From Pollutibacter soli (GTDB lineage: Bacteria; Bacteroidota; Bacteroidia; Chitinophagales; Chitinophagaceae), in assembly GCA_029269725.1 (NCBI GenBank), contig JARJHS010000012.1, positions 77,664 to 141,663 on the forward strand: a stretch of 64,000 bases of DNA. Direction: 5' to 3'. Below the pieces are notes generated by a model. The model did not search any database and was not told where the DNA came from. It saw only the letters and a program-made list of their open reading frames with translations. The position numbers were made by a program, and so were the translations under genes. Below, piece by piece: positions 54,389 through 63,332 of this stretch (positions within the stretch are counted from its first letter, which is position 1; each line of letters starts with the position of its first letter).

Positions 54389-56664
54389 TTTCAAATATTC
54401 AAATTATGACTGCTCAACCAAATATCAACCGGAGAAAATTTCTGAAAGTAACTGCTCTAGCAGGCGGAGGCATGATGCTGAGTTTTAACTGGCTCGCGGG
54501 TTGTAACCCTACGCCGGATGAAGTACTGGCGATGCCTAAAGAATGGTTTTCTCTCAACAGTTATATAAAGATTGGTGAAAATGGAATCGTAACGCTGATG
54601 GCACCCAACCCCGAGTTCGGTACCAACCTGAAGACATCGCTGCCGATGATTCTTGCAGATGAACTGGATGTGGATTGGAAAAATGTAATTGTCGAACAGG
54701 CCGATTTTTACCCGGAACGATTTGAAAGGCAATTCACGGGTGGAAGTCAGTCCGTAAGAATGGGCTGGAAAATTTTGCGTACAGCAGGTTCTACTGCCAG
54801 AAAAATGCTGGTAAATGCTGCTTCAAAAAAATGGAACATTCCAGCAGAAGAAATCGCTACCTCAGCGGGCATGCTGATCCATAGTGCCAGCGGAAAGAAA
54901 GCAGGCTATGGCGAAATGGCTTCATTTGCTGCAACGCTTCCTGTGCCGGACAATGTACCGTTTAAAAATGTGAAGGATTTTAAGATCATCCGTACTTCAC
55001 GCAAAAATGTAGAAGGCAAAAATATTGTTACAGGAAAACCACTCTTCTCTATCGATCATAAACAGGAAGGCATGCTGATAGCGATGATCGTGCATCCGCC
55101 GGCTTTCGGACTCAAAGTGAAATCGCTTGATGAAGCATTAGTAAAATCAATGCCTGGTATCAAAGATGTTTTCGTGATCAAAACGCTTGAAGACGGATAT
55201 GAACATAATGCATTTGATACTACCAGTTTTTATGAATTGCCTGTGGTGGTTGGTAACAGCACATGGGAAGTGATGCAGGCAAAGAAACAATTAAAGGTAG
55301 AGTGGGAAGAAGCCCAGGAAAAGAAGGTGACGGTATTGGGATGGGGCGGAAACAAGGAAGACGTGGTGATTCCTGCAGGTCGCGAGAGCACAGAAACGCA
55401 ACGTAAGAAAATGATGGCGATGTCAGGAAAACCAGGAAAAGAATTGAGAAGAGATGGTGATCCTGAGAAGGCCTTTAAAAATGCTGCAAAAGTAATCGAG
55501 CGTACATATACCGCGCCTTATCTCGCTCACAATACGATGGAGCCGGTAAATTGTTTTGCGCATGTCACTGCAGATAAAGCAGAGCTGTATGGCCCGATAC
55601 AAGCTCCTGAATTTATCATGAAAACATTGGTTGCGCGTCTTGGCCTTCCGAAGGAAAAAATCCATATCAGTCTTGCGCGTATGGGCGGCGGATTCGGATT
55701 GCGTGCTTATGGTCATCACTTTGTGGAAGCCGCTGTGATTTCACAAAAGCTGAATGCGCCTGTAAAACTCGTATACACGCGGGAGGATGATATGACATAT
55801 GGAATTTATCGACCTACTTATACAGCAACTTACCGTGCTGGATTGGATAAGGATAACAATCTGATTGCATTTCATGTTCGTGGCGGAGGAATTCCTGAAC
55901 ATCCGGTAGAGCCTAACCGATTTCCTGCGGGCGCTGTAGATAATTATCTCGCGGAAGGATGGGAAATAAAGTCGAATATTACGATTGGTGCATTCAGGGC
56001 ACCGCGTTCGAATTTTATTGCGGGTGCAGAACAGTCTTTCCTCGATGAACTTGCAGAACTAGCAGGCAAAGACCCTATCGAGTTTCGTCTGGAGCTTTTG
56101 CGCAGAAATAAAAACAATCCTGTGGGGAAAAATAATGCTTACGATCCAGGCAGGTACGCAGGTGTATTGGAACTTGTGCGTGAAAAATCCGGCTGGACGA
56201 AACCGCAGGAAAATGTAAGTCGCGGCGTTGCGGCTTATTTCTGTCATAACACCTATGTCGCGCAGGTGCTGGATATGAAAATGAAAGATGGCACACCGGT
56301 TGTAGAAAAAGTAACTGCGGCAGTTGATTGCGGTATCGTTGTCAATCCGGATTCTGCTGCGAATATGGGTGAAGGTGGAATTGTGGATGGTATCGGTAAT
56401 GCGTTATTTGGTGAAATGACTTTTGACAATGGGATACCGGCGAAGAATAATTTTCATCAGTACAGAATGATCCGTCAGAAGGAAGCACCAAAAGCGATTG
56501 AAGTTCATTTTGTTCCGAATGACGAGGATCCGACTGGTTTGGGTGAGCCTTTGTTCCCACCAACCTTTGCAGCAGTGGCCAATGCATTGTACAGAGCGAC
56601 CGGGAAAAGATATTATGAACAGCCTTTCAGTAAACAGATCAATTCGAGGCAGCCGTTATTATAA
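54385..56664 (+). CDS. Molybdopterin-binding catalytic subunit (IorB-like)
   Basis: From ATG 54385 (759 residues; ATG 54406 is an alternative) the protein begins with a twin-arginine signal ([14 protein letters not shown]) and has the aldehyde oxidase/xanthine dehydrogenase layout: an N-terminal domain (about 40-200), then the molybdopterin-binding repeats ([39 protein letters not shown] with GGGFG near 470, [13 protein letters not shown]) and the end [18 protein letters not shown] with the catalytic Glu of the GLGEP motif. The electron acceptor is probably a cytochrome encoded elsewhere; none is next to it. The substrate (N-heterocycle or aldehyde) is unknown. Confidence 0.92.
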   Translation: MISNIQIMTAQPNINRRKFLKVTALAGGGMMLSFNWLAGCNPTPDEVLAMPKEWFSLNSYIKIGENGIVTLMAPNPEFGTNLKTSLPMILADELDVDWKNVIVEQADFYPERFERQFTGGSQSVRMGWKILRTAGSTARKMLVNAASKKWNIPAEEIATSAGMLIHSASGKKAGYGEMASFAATLPVPDNVPFKNVKDFKIIRTSRKNVEGKNIVTGKPLFSIDHKQEGMLIAMIVHPPAFGLKVKSLDEALVKSMPGIKDVFVIKTLEDGYEHNAFDTTSFYELPVVVGNSTWEVMQAKKQLKVEWEEAQEKKVTVLGWGGNKEDVVIPAGRESTETQRKKMMAMSGKPGKELRRDGDPEKAFKNAAKVIERTYTAPYLAHNTMEPVNCFAHVTADKAELYGPIQAPEFIMKTLVARLGLPKEKIHISLARMGGGFGLRAYGHHFVEAAVISQKLNAPVKLVYTREDDMTYGIYRPTYTATYRAGLDKDNNLIAFHVRGGGIPEHPVEPNRFPAGAVDNYLAEGWEIKSNITIGAFRAPRSNFIAGAEQSFLDELAELAGKDPIEFRLELLRRNKNNPVGKNNAYDPGRYAGVLELVREKSGWTKPQENVSRGVAAYFCHNTYVAQVLDMKMKDGTPVVEKVTAAVDCGIVVNPDSAANMGEGGIVDGIGNALFGEMTFDNGIPAKNNFHQYRMIRQKEAPKAIEVHFVPNDEDPTGLGEPLFPPTFAAVANALYRATGKRYYEQPFSKQINSRQPLL

Positions 56665-56890
56665 GGACAAACGTCTTCTTTATCGTTGCTTTCCGCTTTC
56701 ACTGGCTTTCCGTCTACTTTGGTAAGTAGTATGGTCGCTGAGTTAAATAGGTGGCAGACGGGCATTCGGGAAGCCCGGAAAGAAACGGTAAATTCTTTTA
56801 ACAACTTGTTGCAGGCATCAAAGGATGTAAACCTGTTATCAATATGCAATTCTCCGGTGATACATGTTATTTGAAACAGTTTTTAAAGAA

Positions 56891-57403
56891 TTAAACCGGT
56901 TCAGAAACTACCTTAAGAATGTTTTTAATTTGCCTGATATGTCTTTGCGTATGCACTGTATAAAAGTGCAGCCACTCCAGGCGTGTAAGGTTGCCGATGC
57001 CGGGAAATTCAAATTCCATGCATAACAAATCCAGATCATTTTTGTCTGCATAGTCAGATGCTTCGTCGAAGATGGTTTTAATTGCGGCAGCCATTTCATT
57101 TTTATCATGCGGCCCTGCTGATGGTGCAATAAATTCTGCTGTGGGAAATTTCAATTCAAAATTCAGGAACAGGTCACTGAGCGATTTGCAATATTCATCG
57201 GGACTGCGATCGGTGGTCGAATTTTTCCCCTTGAAAAGCAACCAGGTCTCCAGGGATTTCCGCAGGTGATCTGCTACTTCGCCTACCGTCCAGCTATCGG
57301 TAAAGGGTACTGTATTAAACTGATCTTCTGGTGTCTCCAGAATGGAATTGATCAGGTCTTCTCCTGTATTCCTGTAAGCTTTAATTACTTCCGCTGCATT
57401 CAT
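56891..57403 (-). CDS. DinB family protein
   Basis: The 170-residue protein has the DinB four-helix form, with VGEVADHLRKSLETWLLF (first His near residue 46) and RLEWLHFYTVHTQRHIRQIK (His pair near residues 148-156). The pattern is closest to the group with metal-binding His residues that includes mycothiol or bacillithiol transferases; the thiol here is unknown. It is divergent from the promoter at 57719. It is one of three DinB genes in the window. Confidence 0.85.
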   Translation of the reverse strand: MNAAEVIKAYRNTGEDLINSILETPEDQFNTVPFTDSWTVGEVADHLRKSLETWLLFKGKNSTTDRSPDEYCKSLSDLFLNFELKFPTAEFIAPSAGPHDKNEMAAAIKTIFDEASDYADKNDLDLLCMEFEFPGIGNLTRLEWLHFYTVHTQRHIRQIKNILKVVSEPV

Positions 57404-57718
57404 AAATTTAAATTTACTTCGAAAAAACCATTTTGTCGGTATTGCAAAGTAGGTTTAATAAAATGTGTATGGGGGCTGGCACTGCGACAAATAGAGGGGC
57501 AGATGCGACAGTTAACTTTATTCCACTATTGACCGGAAACGATGTGTACAGTTTTCTGAATAAATCTGATTCACTATTACAGGAGATTAAATAAAATCTA
57601 CAGGTCGGCCTTTTCATATACGGAATTCCGGGAGGTGAATCAGTGCCAACTTCATGAATATCGCATTCAACCCAATTTTTCAACCCAGGTGTAGGGGAAA
57701 GGTAAATCAAAAATAATT
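57404..57718. other. Intergenic stretch without a supportable gene
   Basis: One antisense ORF is open but has no coding features (see rejected items). Nothing else was seen except an AT-rich tract near 57580-57620. The stretch leads into the promoter at 57719. Confidence 0.55.
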
Positions 57719-57749
57719 TTGCGAAACCGAAAGGCTGCGCATATATTTG
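57719..57749 (+). promoter_or_regulatory. Promoter for the small ORF pair
   Basis: TTG at 57719-57721 and TATATTTG at 57742-57749 are 20 bp apart, an exact match to the Bacteroidota promoter. The expected transcript start (about 57756) is 86 bp before the ATG at 57842. Confidence 0.65.
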
Positions 57750-57841
57750 CAACCGAAAGGTTTCATAAAGGAAGCATTGGAAGATGGGAAGGGTCTGGAT
57801 TTGTATAGCCTTAAAGCTAAATACATGAGAGAAATAACAAG

Positions 57842-58015
57842 ATGGCAGAAGCCAAACAAAAGGATTTGGGAGTACAGGTTCAAACAACGGGAAAAGGTAT
57901 TACATACTATGATAAAGCACAGGAAGTGAACCCTCTTAAGATCAACAATCCACCATACGGAATAATGATTGGCAATATTTTAAAAGATGATTCGCATTTT
58001 CAAAACATCGGTTAA
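57842..58015 (+). CDS. Small ORF (57 residues) overlapping the next gene
   Basis: The ORF starts at ATG 57842 and encodes a well-behaved soluble protein with a basic start (MAEAKQKDLGVQ), a central TTGKGITYYDKAQEVNP stretch and an NILKDDSHFQNIG end. It overlaps the next gene by 29 bp. It lies behind a clear promoter, but I do not recognise the family and it could be chance. If real, the overlap implies coupling with the 69-residue protein behind it. Confidence 0.45.
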   Translation: MAEAKQKDLGVQVQTTGKGITYYDKAQEVNPLKINNPPYGIMIGNILKDDSHFQNIG

Positions 58016-58196
58016 AACAAAACGGCAGGTTAAGACCTTAAAACCCCATATCAACAGAATCCTTCCAAACAGCAAATGGAATTTTGATCTGGACGATTGT
58101 GACAGGATTTTAAGGATAGACAGCGACGATAGTGGTGTTTTGAGAATAACAGAACTGCTGATGGTTCACAAATTCCACTGCGAGGAACTGGAATAA
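57987..58196 (+). CDS. Small conserved-looking protein of unknown function
   Basis: The 69-residue protein has a basic N-terminus (MIRIFKTSVKTKRQVKTLK), a central WNFDLDDCDRILRIDS block and an acidic end (HKFHCEELE). This layout is like a group of small Bacteroidota proteins with FKTSVKT-type starts and an ILRID block that resemble copper-chaperone-like (HMA) folds but lack the CxxC motif. It shares its transcript with the overlapping small ORF and perhaps with the PhnB-like gene 42 bp downstream. Confidence 0.65.
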   Translation: MIRIFKTSVKTKRQVKTLKPHINRILPNSKWNFDLDDCDRILRIDSDDSGVLRITELLMVHKFHCEELE

Positions 58197-58238
58197 AAGC
58201 TCAACTAAATCATTTCATCAAACTTAAAATTAAAAATC

Positions 58239-58679
58239 ATGGCACTCATCAATCCTTACATTCATTTCAACGGAAACGCCGAAGATGCGTTCACATTTTA
58301 CAAGTCCGTATTTGGTGGCGAATTTGCGACAGTTAAGCGTTACAAAGAGATTTCCAGTCCTCAATATCCGATTCCGGAAATTGATGCAAACAGGCTCATG
58401 CATATCACACTACCTATTGGCAAGGGCACCATGTTAATGGGCAGTGACGTTATGGAAGTAATGGGAAAGGTAACGGAAAACGACAACCGTAATACGATTT
58501 CCATCAGTGCAGAAAGTCGGGCGGAGGCTGATAAATTGTTCCACGGTCTCTCAGCTGGTGGCCAGGTGGAAATGCCGATCAGTGATGGTCCGCTGGGTTC
58601 CTATTTTGGGATGTTTGCAGATAAATATGGTGTACAATGGATGGTGGATTTTACTCCGACAGGTAATGGGAAAAATTAA
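58239..58679 (+). CDS. PhnB-like VOC superfamily protein
   Basis: The 146-residue protein fits the PhnB/glyoxalase-like group: a HFNGNAEDAFTFYKSVFGGEF start, LMHITLPIGKGTMLMGSDVM in the middle and YFGMFADKYGVQWMVDF at the end. PhnB of E. coli has no proven enzyme activity; others in the family bind antibiotic or ubiquinone-like ligands. The gene is 42 bp after the 69-residue ORF. It is distinct from the three other VOC-type proteins in the window. Confidence 0.9.
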   Translation: MALINPYIHFNGNAEDAFTFYKSVFGGEFATVKRYKEISSPQYPIPEIDANRLMHITLPIGKGTMLMGSDVMEVMGKVTENDNRNTISISAESRAEADKLFHGLSAGGQVEMPISDGPLGSYFGMFADKYGVQWMVDFTPTGNGKN

Positions 58680-59013
58680 TTGACGGGATTAGATACGCGT
58701 GCATTAAGTTCGGCAGAAACAGAGCGCTCGAATGGCATTAGTCTTTTTGATTCGACCGGCATTAACTATAATTTTAAACAATGTTTTATAACTCTGTGTA
58801 TGCCGGACTTCTCAGGATGTCTGCAGCGAAACGTCATACATAAATCAGATGCCATTTTCCGTCGACACTCTTTTACAGTAAAACTATTCTTACATCTCAA
58901 TCCGTGTGTCGGGTTGCAGCGATGGCACTGCAGGTACCCGATTTCATCAGGTGAACAATAGCGCGGGAAGCGTAAATTATTTTTAACTTACAGAACACTC
59001 TTCAATTTTTATT
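58680..59013. other. Intergenic stretch without supportable features
   Basis: An in-frame ORF (58680-58961) can be read directly after the stop but has no coding character. No hairpin, repeat or exact -7 box was found before the hydrolase ATG at 59014. Confidence 0.5.
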
Positions 59014-59673
59014 ATGAAGACCCGTTCGTTATTATTCACAGTTTCCCCTGAGATAGGAAAAGTGTCAGCGGAGTTGATTGTGCCCGAAAAGCCCATTTGT
59101 GTAATGACATTTGCACACGGAGCAGGAGCGGGAATGAACCATGAATTCATGGTGAGAGCTGCCAAAGAGCTTGCAGAAAAAGATATTGCAACACTCCGTT
59201 TTAATTTTCCATTTATGGAAAATAAAAAGAAAAGACCTGATTCACCTGCGGTCGCGCATAAAACGATAGAAGCTGCCATCAAAAAGGCGCAGGATCTTTT
59301 TCCTTCACTTCCTGTATTTGCATCAGGTAAATCATTCGGCGGAAGGATGAGTTCGCAATACATGGCTACCCAACCGGCGGTGGATGTTAAAGGCCTGGTC
59401 TTTTTCGGATTCCCTTTACATCAGTCTGGAAAGCCTTCAATAGAAAGAGCGGAACATCTCAAAAGCGTAAAGGTGCCGATGCTTTTTCTGCAAGGTACGC
59501 GAGATGAGCTCGCATCCTGGGAACTCATAGAGAAAGTATGCAAATCACTTAAACTGGCAACCCTCAAAAAAATTGAAGGAGCAAATCATGCGTTCAAAGC
59601 GGGGAAGCAGGAAATCATTCCGATATTGGTGAATGATACGCGGGCATGGATTGAAAAGAAATTGAAAAGATGA
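59014..59673 (+). CDS. Alpha/beta hydrolase of the dienelactone hydrolase/KANL3-like group
   Basis: The 219-residue cytoplasmic protein has a short alpha/beta hydrolase fold: CVMTFAHGAGAGMNHEFM (oxyanion region, HGAGAG), LRFNFPFMENKKKRPDSP, the nucleophile elbow VFASGKSFGGRMSSQY with Ser near residue 109, FLQGTRDELAS (Asp) and EGANHAFK (His near 191). The group is a conserved TEX30/KANL3-like set whose natural substrate is unknown. It converges on the serine hydrolase gene at 60440, with the hairpin array between. Confidence 0.85.
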   Translation: MKTRSLLFTVSPEIGKVSAELIVPEKPICVMTFAHGAGAGMNHEFMVRAAKELAEKDIATLRFNFPFMENKKKRPDSPAVAHKTIEAAIKKAQDLFPSLPVFASGKSFGGRMSSQYMATQPAVDVKGLVFFGFPLHQSGKPSIERAEHLKSVKVPMLFLQGTRDELASWELIEKVCKSLKLATLKKIEGANHAFKAGKQEIIPILVNDTRAWIEKKLKR

Positions 59674-59728
59674 AAATGGCATGTTATCATCGGTAAAAAG
59701 ATACCAGCAATTCTCTATGATTCGTTTC

Positions 59729-60430
59729 ATTTGTTGATGTTTCGGCGGGTGGGAAATAACTTTATCATTTTCAATTGAGCAGACGAACACCAACAAAACA
59801 TCGGAACAGGGAATAACCTGACTACAAAAGTTATTGGTGTTCCCTGGCTATCTCAATTTATGCCTTCCTGTTACGTCTTGGGAAACACCAACAACGGAAG
59901 GACGTTTCCTTTGTTGGTGTTCCCTGGCTATCTCAATTTATACCTTCCTGTTACGTCTTGGGAAACACCAACAACTGAAGAACGTTTCCTTTTTTGGTGT
60001 TTCGGCGGTCAGAGGAATGCTTTATCAATTTCAATATAGCAGACGAACACCAACAAAACATCGGAACAGGGAATAACCTAACTACAAAAGTTGTTGGTGT
60101 TCCCTGGCTATCTCAATTTATACCTTTACGTCTTGGGAAACACCAACAAAGCATCGGAACAGAAAAAGTATCCTAACTAAAAAAGTTGTTGGTGTTCCCT
60201 GGGTTCTATTCAATTCACAGACTTATATTATGTCCGGGAAACACCAACAACTGAAGAACGTTTCCTTTGTTGGTGTTTCGGCGGGCAGAGGAATGCTTTA
60301 TCAATTTCAATATAGCAGACGAACACCAACAAAGCATTGGAACAGAAAATATCCTAACTAAAAAAGTTGTTGGTGTTCCTGGCTGCCTTAATTCATAAAC
60401 TCTTGATAAGTCCCGGGAAACACCAATTAC
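59729..60430. repeat. Array of eight GTTGGTGTT hairpins between convergent genes
   Basis: Two hairpin types alternate. Type 1 has TTGTTGGTGTTCCCTGG and a matching GGGAAACACCAACAA about 45 bp later (near 59831, 59911, 60090, 60185 and 60368). Type 2 has TTGTTGGTGTTTCGGCGG and AGCAGACGAACACCAACAAA (near 59729, 59993 and 60269). The outer 10-12 bases of the arms are the same in both types and also match the solitary hairpin at 6901-6963. The array starts 56 bp after a plus-strand gene and ends 10 bp before the stop of the minus-strand gene at 60440. Confidence 0.88.
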
Positions 60431-60439
60431 AGAAGATTT

Positions 60440-61795
60440 CTACTTCTCCTTCGTGAAAACCCGTTCTTCACCATTGCGTTTGATCGTCATCTGATTTTTT
60501 TCAAGATCAAATTCTACTACAATGCCCGTAGGTGTACCGTTATCTACCTTGAATTTGTTCTCAGCTGTTGCTTCGAGTGGGAACGGGTTTTGCCCTCCAG
60601 GCGGTTGTCCGTAGAGCGTATTCTCTTTACGTGTAATAATAAATTTCGCAGGAGCACCCGGCCTCGAGTATTCACCGACATATTTATCGAGTAGTTCTGT
60701 GCTGACGGCTAAAGATTCAAAAGTGGGAACCTGGAAAGGTTTGTTGTAATAGATATCCACAGCTCCCGCCATGATGTCTTTCACCGGGTATACCTTCGCG
60801 TTAGTAGTATAAGCGACAGCCAGTTTTTCTTCGGGCTGATAGGATACCCATGCACCATAATTATCTGCACCGCCGGTATGACCGTAGAAAGTCTTTCCAT
60901 CAAATTCGAATGTCACCAATCCAAAACCTTCACCATCTTTCATCGATTTCATCTGATCAAGACTTGCCTTTGACACGATCTTCCCTTCGAATAGTGCTGA
61001 GATGAATTTGCAAAGATCAGTTGGTGTTGAAACGATTGCTCCTGCGCTGAAAAGAATGCTGGGGTGCGTTTCAGGAACCTGCTGCCATTCGCCGCCTGGA
61101 GGGATAAAATAAGTTAGACTTTCTTTTTTGTTTACATCAATATTACCTGTGGCCAGATAAGTGTCGGTAAGTCCGATTTTCTTTGTGATTTTTTCTTCGA
61201 GAACTTGCTCGTAGGATTTACCGGTTACTTTCTCAATCACAAGTCCAAGGATGAAGTAGCCGGAATTGCTGTACATGGCTTTCGTTCCGGGTTCGAAATC
61301 GGGTGGGGTGTTGACGATAAGCGCGAGGTGTTCATTCTTCGTCAATGGGAGCGTATTTACATTCCGGTCTGCATTTTGTTGCCGTTTTATATTGGGTATG
61401 CCGCTACGATGGGAGAGGATCTGCTCAATTGTAATTTTATCAGCATTCGGTACCTGCGGCAGGAATTTACTCAGCGGATCAGAAAGTTTCAGTTTCCCTT
61501 CCTCAACAAGTTTCATGATCAAAGTGGCAGTAAACGTTTTTGTAATTGAACCGATCCGGAACCTGTTTTCGGAAGTCATTGGCTTTTTTTCTGTGCCGCT
61601 GATCTGGCTATAACCAAATGCGCGCGAATAAACTGGCTTGCCCTCTTTCATAAAGACGAAACTTCCCATTCCCTTATTTTTTTCTGCAAGGCGATCGAAA
61701 AGCTGATCGAGTTTGGCCTTGTCAACGGGTTGCGCTGAAGTCACACTTAATAGCGCCACCACAAGTATTGAGGTAATCAGTATTTTATTGTTCAT
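60440..61795 (-). CDS. Serine hydrolase of the beta-lactamase/PBP4* family
   Basis: The 451-residue protein has a signal peptide (ending SAQ), then the class C set: SITK at 83-86 (GSITKTFTA), YSNSGY (about 165) and HTGG (in YGHTGGADNYGAWVSY). The C-terminal domain (about 345-451) resembles DUF3471 (LDKYVGEYSRPGAPAKF and a KRNGEERVF end). It is related in layout to the gene at 35020 but is not a close copy. The upstream region (61821-61866) holds two inverted repeats that may be a control site. The substrate is unknown. Confidence 0.9.
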   Translation of the reverse strand: MNNKILITSILVVALLSVTSAQPVDKAKLDQLFDRLAEKNKGMGSFVFMKEGKPVYSRAFGYSQISGTEKKPMTSENRFRIGSITKTFTATLIMKLVEEGKLKLSDPLSKFLPQVPNADKITIEQILSHRSGIPNIKRQQNADRNVNTLPLTKNEHLALIVNTPPDFEPGTKAMYSNSGYFILGLVIEKVTGKSYEQVLEEKITKKIGLTDTYLATGNIDVNKKESLTYFIPPGGEWQQVPETHPSILFSAGAIVSTPTDLCKFISALFEGKIVSKASLDQMKSMKDGEGFGLVTFEFDGKTFYGHTGGADNYGAWVSYQPEEKLAVAYTTNAKVYPVKDIMAGAVDIYYNKPFQVPTFESLAVSTELLDKYVGEYSRPGAPAKFIITRKENTLYGQPPGGQNPFPLEATAENKFKVDNGTPTGIVVEFDLEKNQMTIKRNGEERVFTKEK

Positions 61796-61820
61796 GGTTC
61801 TGATTTTGATTTATAAAAAG

Positions 61821-61866
61821 TACTTTGAAAAGCAAAGTAAATGAATTACTTTGAAATTCAAAGTGA
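61821..61866 (-). promoter_or_regulatory. Two TACTTTG-N5-CAAAGTR inverted repeats, candidate operator
   Basis: TACTTTG-AAAAG-CAAAGTA (61821-61839) and TACTTTG-AAATT-CAAAGTG (61847-61865) have the same arms and spacing and are 26 bp apart, about 2.5 helical turns. They lie 26-70 bp before the ATG of the minus-strand serine hydrolase gene. The regulator is unknown. Confidence 0.65.
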
Positions 61867-61992
61867 AATCTGAAAAAAAATTGGATTGGCGAAATTGTGC
61901 AGTTGACCGGATATAGTTTTGTTCAGATGTTAGAGCTCTGCCGTACCGGCAATGCTGATTCTGGACGAAAAATTTATTAAAAATTAAAGTTG

Positions 61993-62728
61993 ATGAAAAC
62001 AATAACCACTGTTCAGCAAAGTATCCGAAGCAAAAGAAGATTAATCAATACCATAATAGTTTTTGCTATTGCAGGTGCGCATTTCTCCTGTATCGACCAT
62101 GAACGTATCGACAGATTTCGTGAAGAACAGGCAAATAAAATTGTAGAAAGAGTCGATTCTTCAATGCTGAATTTTCTTGCCGATTGGAAATTTACACAAC
62201 GCGGAAAGGCGGGTTTTTGGCGTAGGTTATCAGGTGATAGTTTGATTTTTACCTGTTCATTTTTTCAGATGGTGATACTCCCGTACTAAAAACTTACCAG
62301 ACAGGGAGATTTTTAAGCTTTTTCAAAAGCGACTTAGCGATTGATTCTGCCTATTATCAGATAATGATTAAAAGGATTAATGACACTTCCATAAACATAG
62401 CAGGCTCTAATGATCATGGTGTTAATATTCTGCTTTTCGATAAGCTTTCTGTGAAAACTATCTTTCCTGATCAAAATCCGTTCGATATATTGACACAGCT
62501 TTCAAATATCAGAGACTTATTAGAAGTGATTGGAATTGATCATGTTAAAAAACCAACGGATTTATCCAGTTCTATCTCCCGGGTGGTCGGCATATTTTGA
62601 CATATCTACCCGATACGCTTAATTATTCAAATCTTAATAGGTACTGGATTGAGGAATTTTCAAAAGGAAAGCAGCTCAAACTAAACTGGAATTTCAGAAA
62701 ACTGGATAATCCGATCGATAGCGGATAA
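61993..62728 (+). pseudogene. Frameshifted small lipoprotein gene
   Basis: ATG 61993 begins a protein with a hydrophobic segment and a lipobox-like AHFSC near residue 32, readable in one frame to about 62250. The next frame then continues as DGDTPVLKTYQTGRFLSFFKSDL to about 62590, and a third frame continues as RHILTYLPDTLNYSNLNRYW to TAA at 62726. The frame changes go 1, 0, 2, each by one base. Put together it is about 243 residues. Each part is only protein-like in its own frame. Family unknown; base-calling error is possible. Confidence 0.55.
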
Positions 62729-62828
62729 AACACAATTTATTTAGGGATTGAATAGTGCTTTCGGACTTTTCATGCAAAGCTGTTTAGTGCTGAAAGTTTG
62801 TGCCGGATGAAGAGTTCTTTTGTTCTTA

Positions 62829-63245
62829 TCATTCACACAACCTTTTCAGCAATTGCCGCAACTGATCATAATCCTTTTCGCCCAGCTTTTTTTTCCATTC
62901 TTCTTCAAATTCAAAGTTGATTTGCTGACCAACGCTTTTTACCTTCTTCCCCTTCGCAGTCAATAAAAGCAACCAGGCGCGTTTATCATTCGGGTCGGGT
63001 GTTTTTTTAACATAACCATCATTTTCCAACTGGGCCACCAATACACTCATACTTTGTTTAGTGATCTTGGCCTTTGCAGCAAGATCCGTGATGCGACTAC
63101 CGTTTGCATCGGTATGATAGAATACCCACCCGTGAGAAGGAGAAATATTATCAAACCCATTTTCTTTTAACTGTATTTCAAGATTATACCGAAGATCATC
63201 CCATAATTTCCGGAGATAAACTCCCGTGTTGATATAGTCACTCAT
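62829..63245 (-). CDS. MarR family transcriptional regulator
   Basis: The 138-residue protein has the winged-helix layout of the MarR family: a helix (VYLRKLWDDLRYNLEIQL), the recognition helix region RITDLAAKAKITKQSMSVLVAQLENDGYV, the wing KTPDPNDKRAWLLLLTAKGKKV and a C-terminal dimerisation helix. It is divergent from the cupin gene, and a 41-bp interrupted palindrome lies in the 87-bp gap. It most likely represses both, with an unknown ligand as the inducer. Confidence 0.92.
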   Translation of the reverse strand: MSDYINTGVYLRKLWDDLRYNLEIQLKENGFDNISPSHGWVFYHTDANGSRITDLAAKAKITKQSMSVLVAQLENDGYVKKTPDPNDKRAWLLLLTAKGKKVKSVGQQINFEFEEEWKKKLGEKDYDQLRQLLKRLCE

Positions 63246-63262
63246 AAAAATAAGCAGATTTA

Positions 63263-63295
63263 TTTGGCAAATATAGTCAGTTTATCTTACTTTTG
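63263..63295 (+). promoter_or_regulatory. Promoter of the cupin gene
   Basis: TTTG at 63263-63266 and TACTTTTG at 63288-63295 (fits TAnnTTTG) are 21 bp apart. The -7 box lies inside the palindrome at 63274-63314, so a bound regulator would block it. Confidence 0.6.
63268..63275 (-). promoter_or_regulatory. -7 box for the marR-type gene
   Basis: CAAATATA on the plus strand reads TATATTTG on the minus strand, an exact -7 match, 22 bp before the ATG. A good -33 is not seen. Its end overlaps the first arm of the operator-like palindrome (63274). Confidence 0.5.
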
Positions 63296-63314
63296 TAGTA
63301 AGTTGAACTGACTA
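63274..63314. promoter_or_regulatory. Interrupted palindrome, operator for the MarR-type regulator
   Basis: TAGTCAGTT (63274-63282) and AACTGACTA (63306-63314) are perfect complements, and CTTAC...GTAAG lies between them. The site overlaps the -7 boxes of both divergent genes, a layout expected of a MarR-type autorepressor operator. Confidence 0.75.
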
Positions 63315-63332
63315 AATAAAGATAAGCATTTT

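Noticed and set aside
57414-57887. 157-residue minus-strand ORF with a hydrophobic N-terminus
   Set aside because: It overlaps the promoter at 57719 and the small plus-strand ORF, has no known motif and a biased composition typical of chance ORFs.
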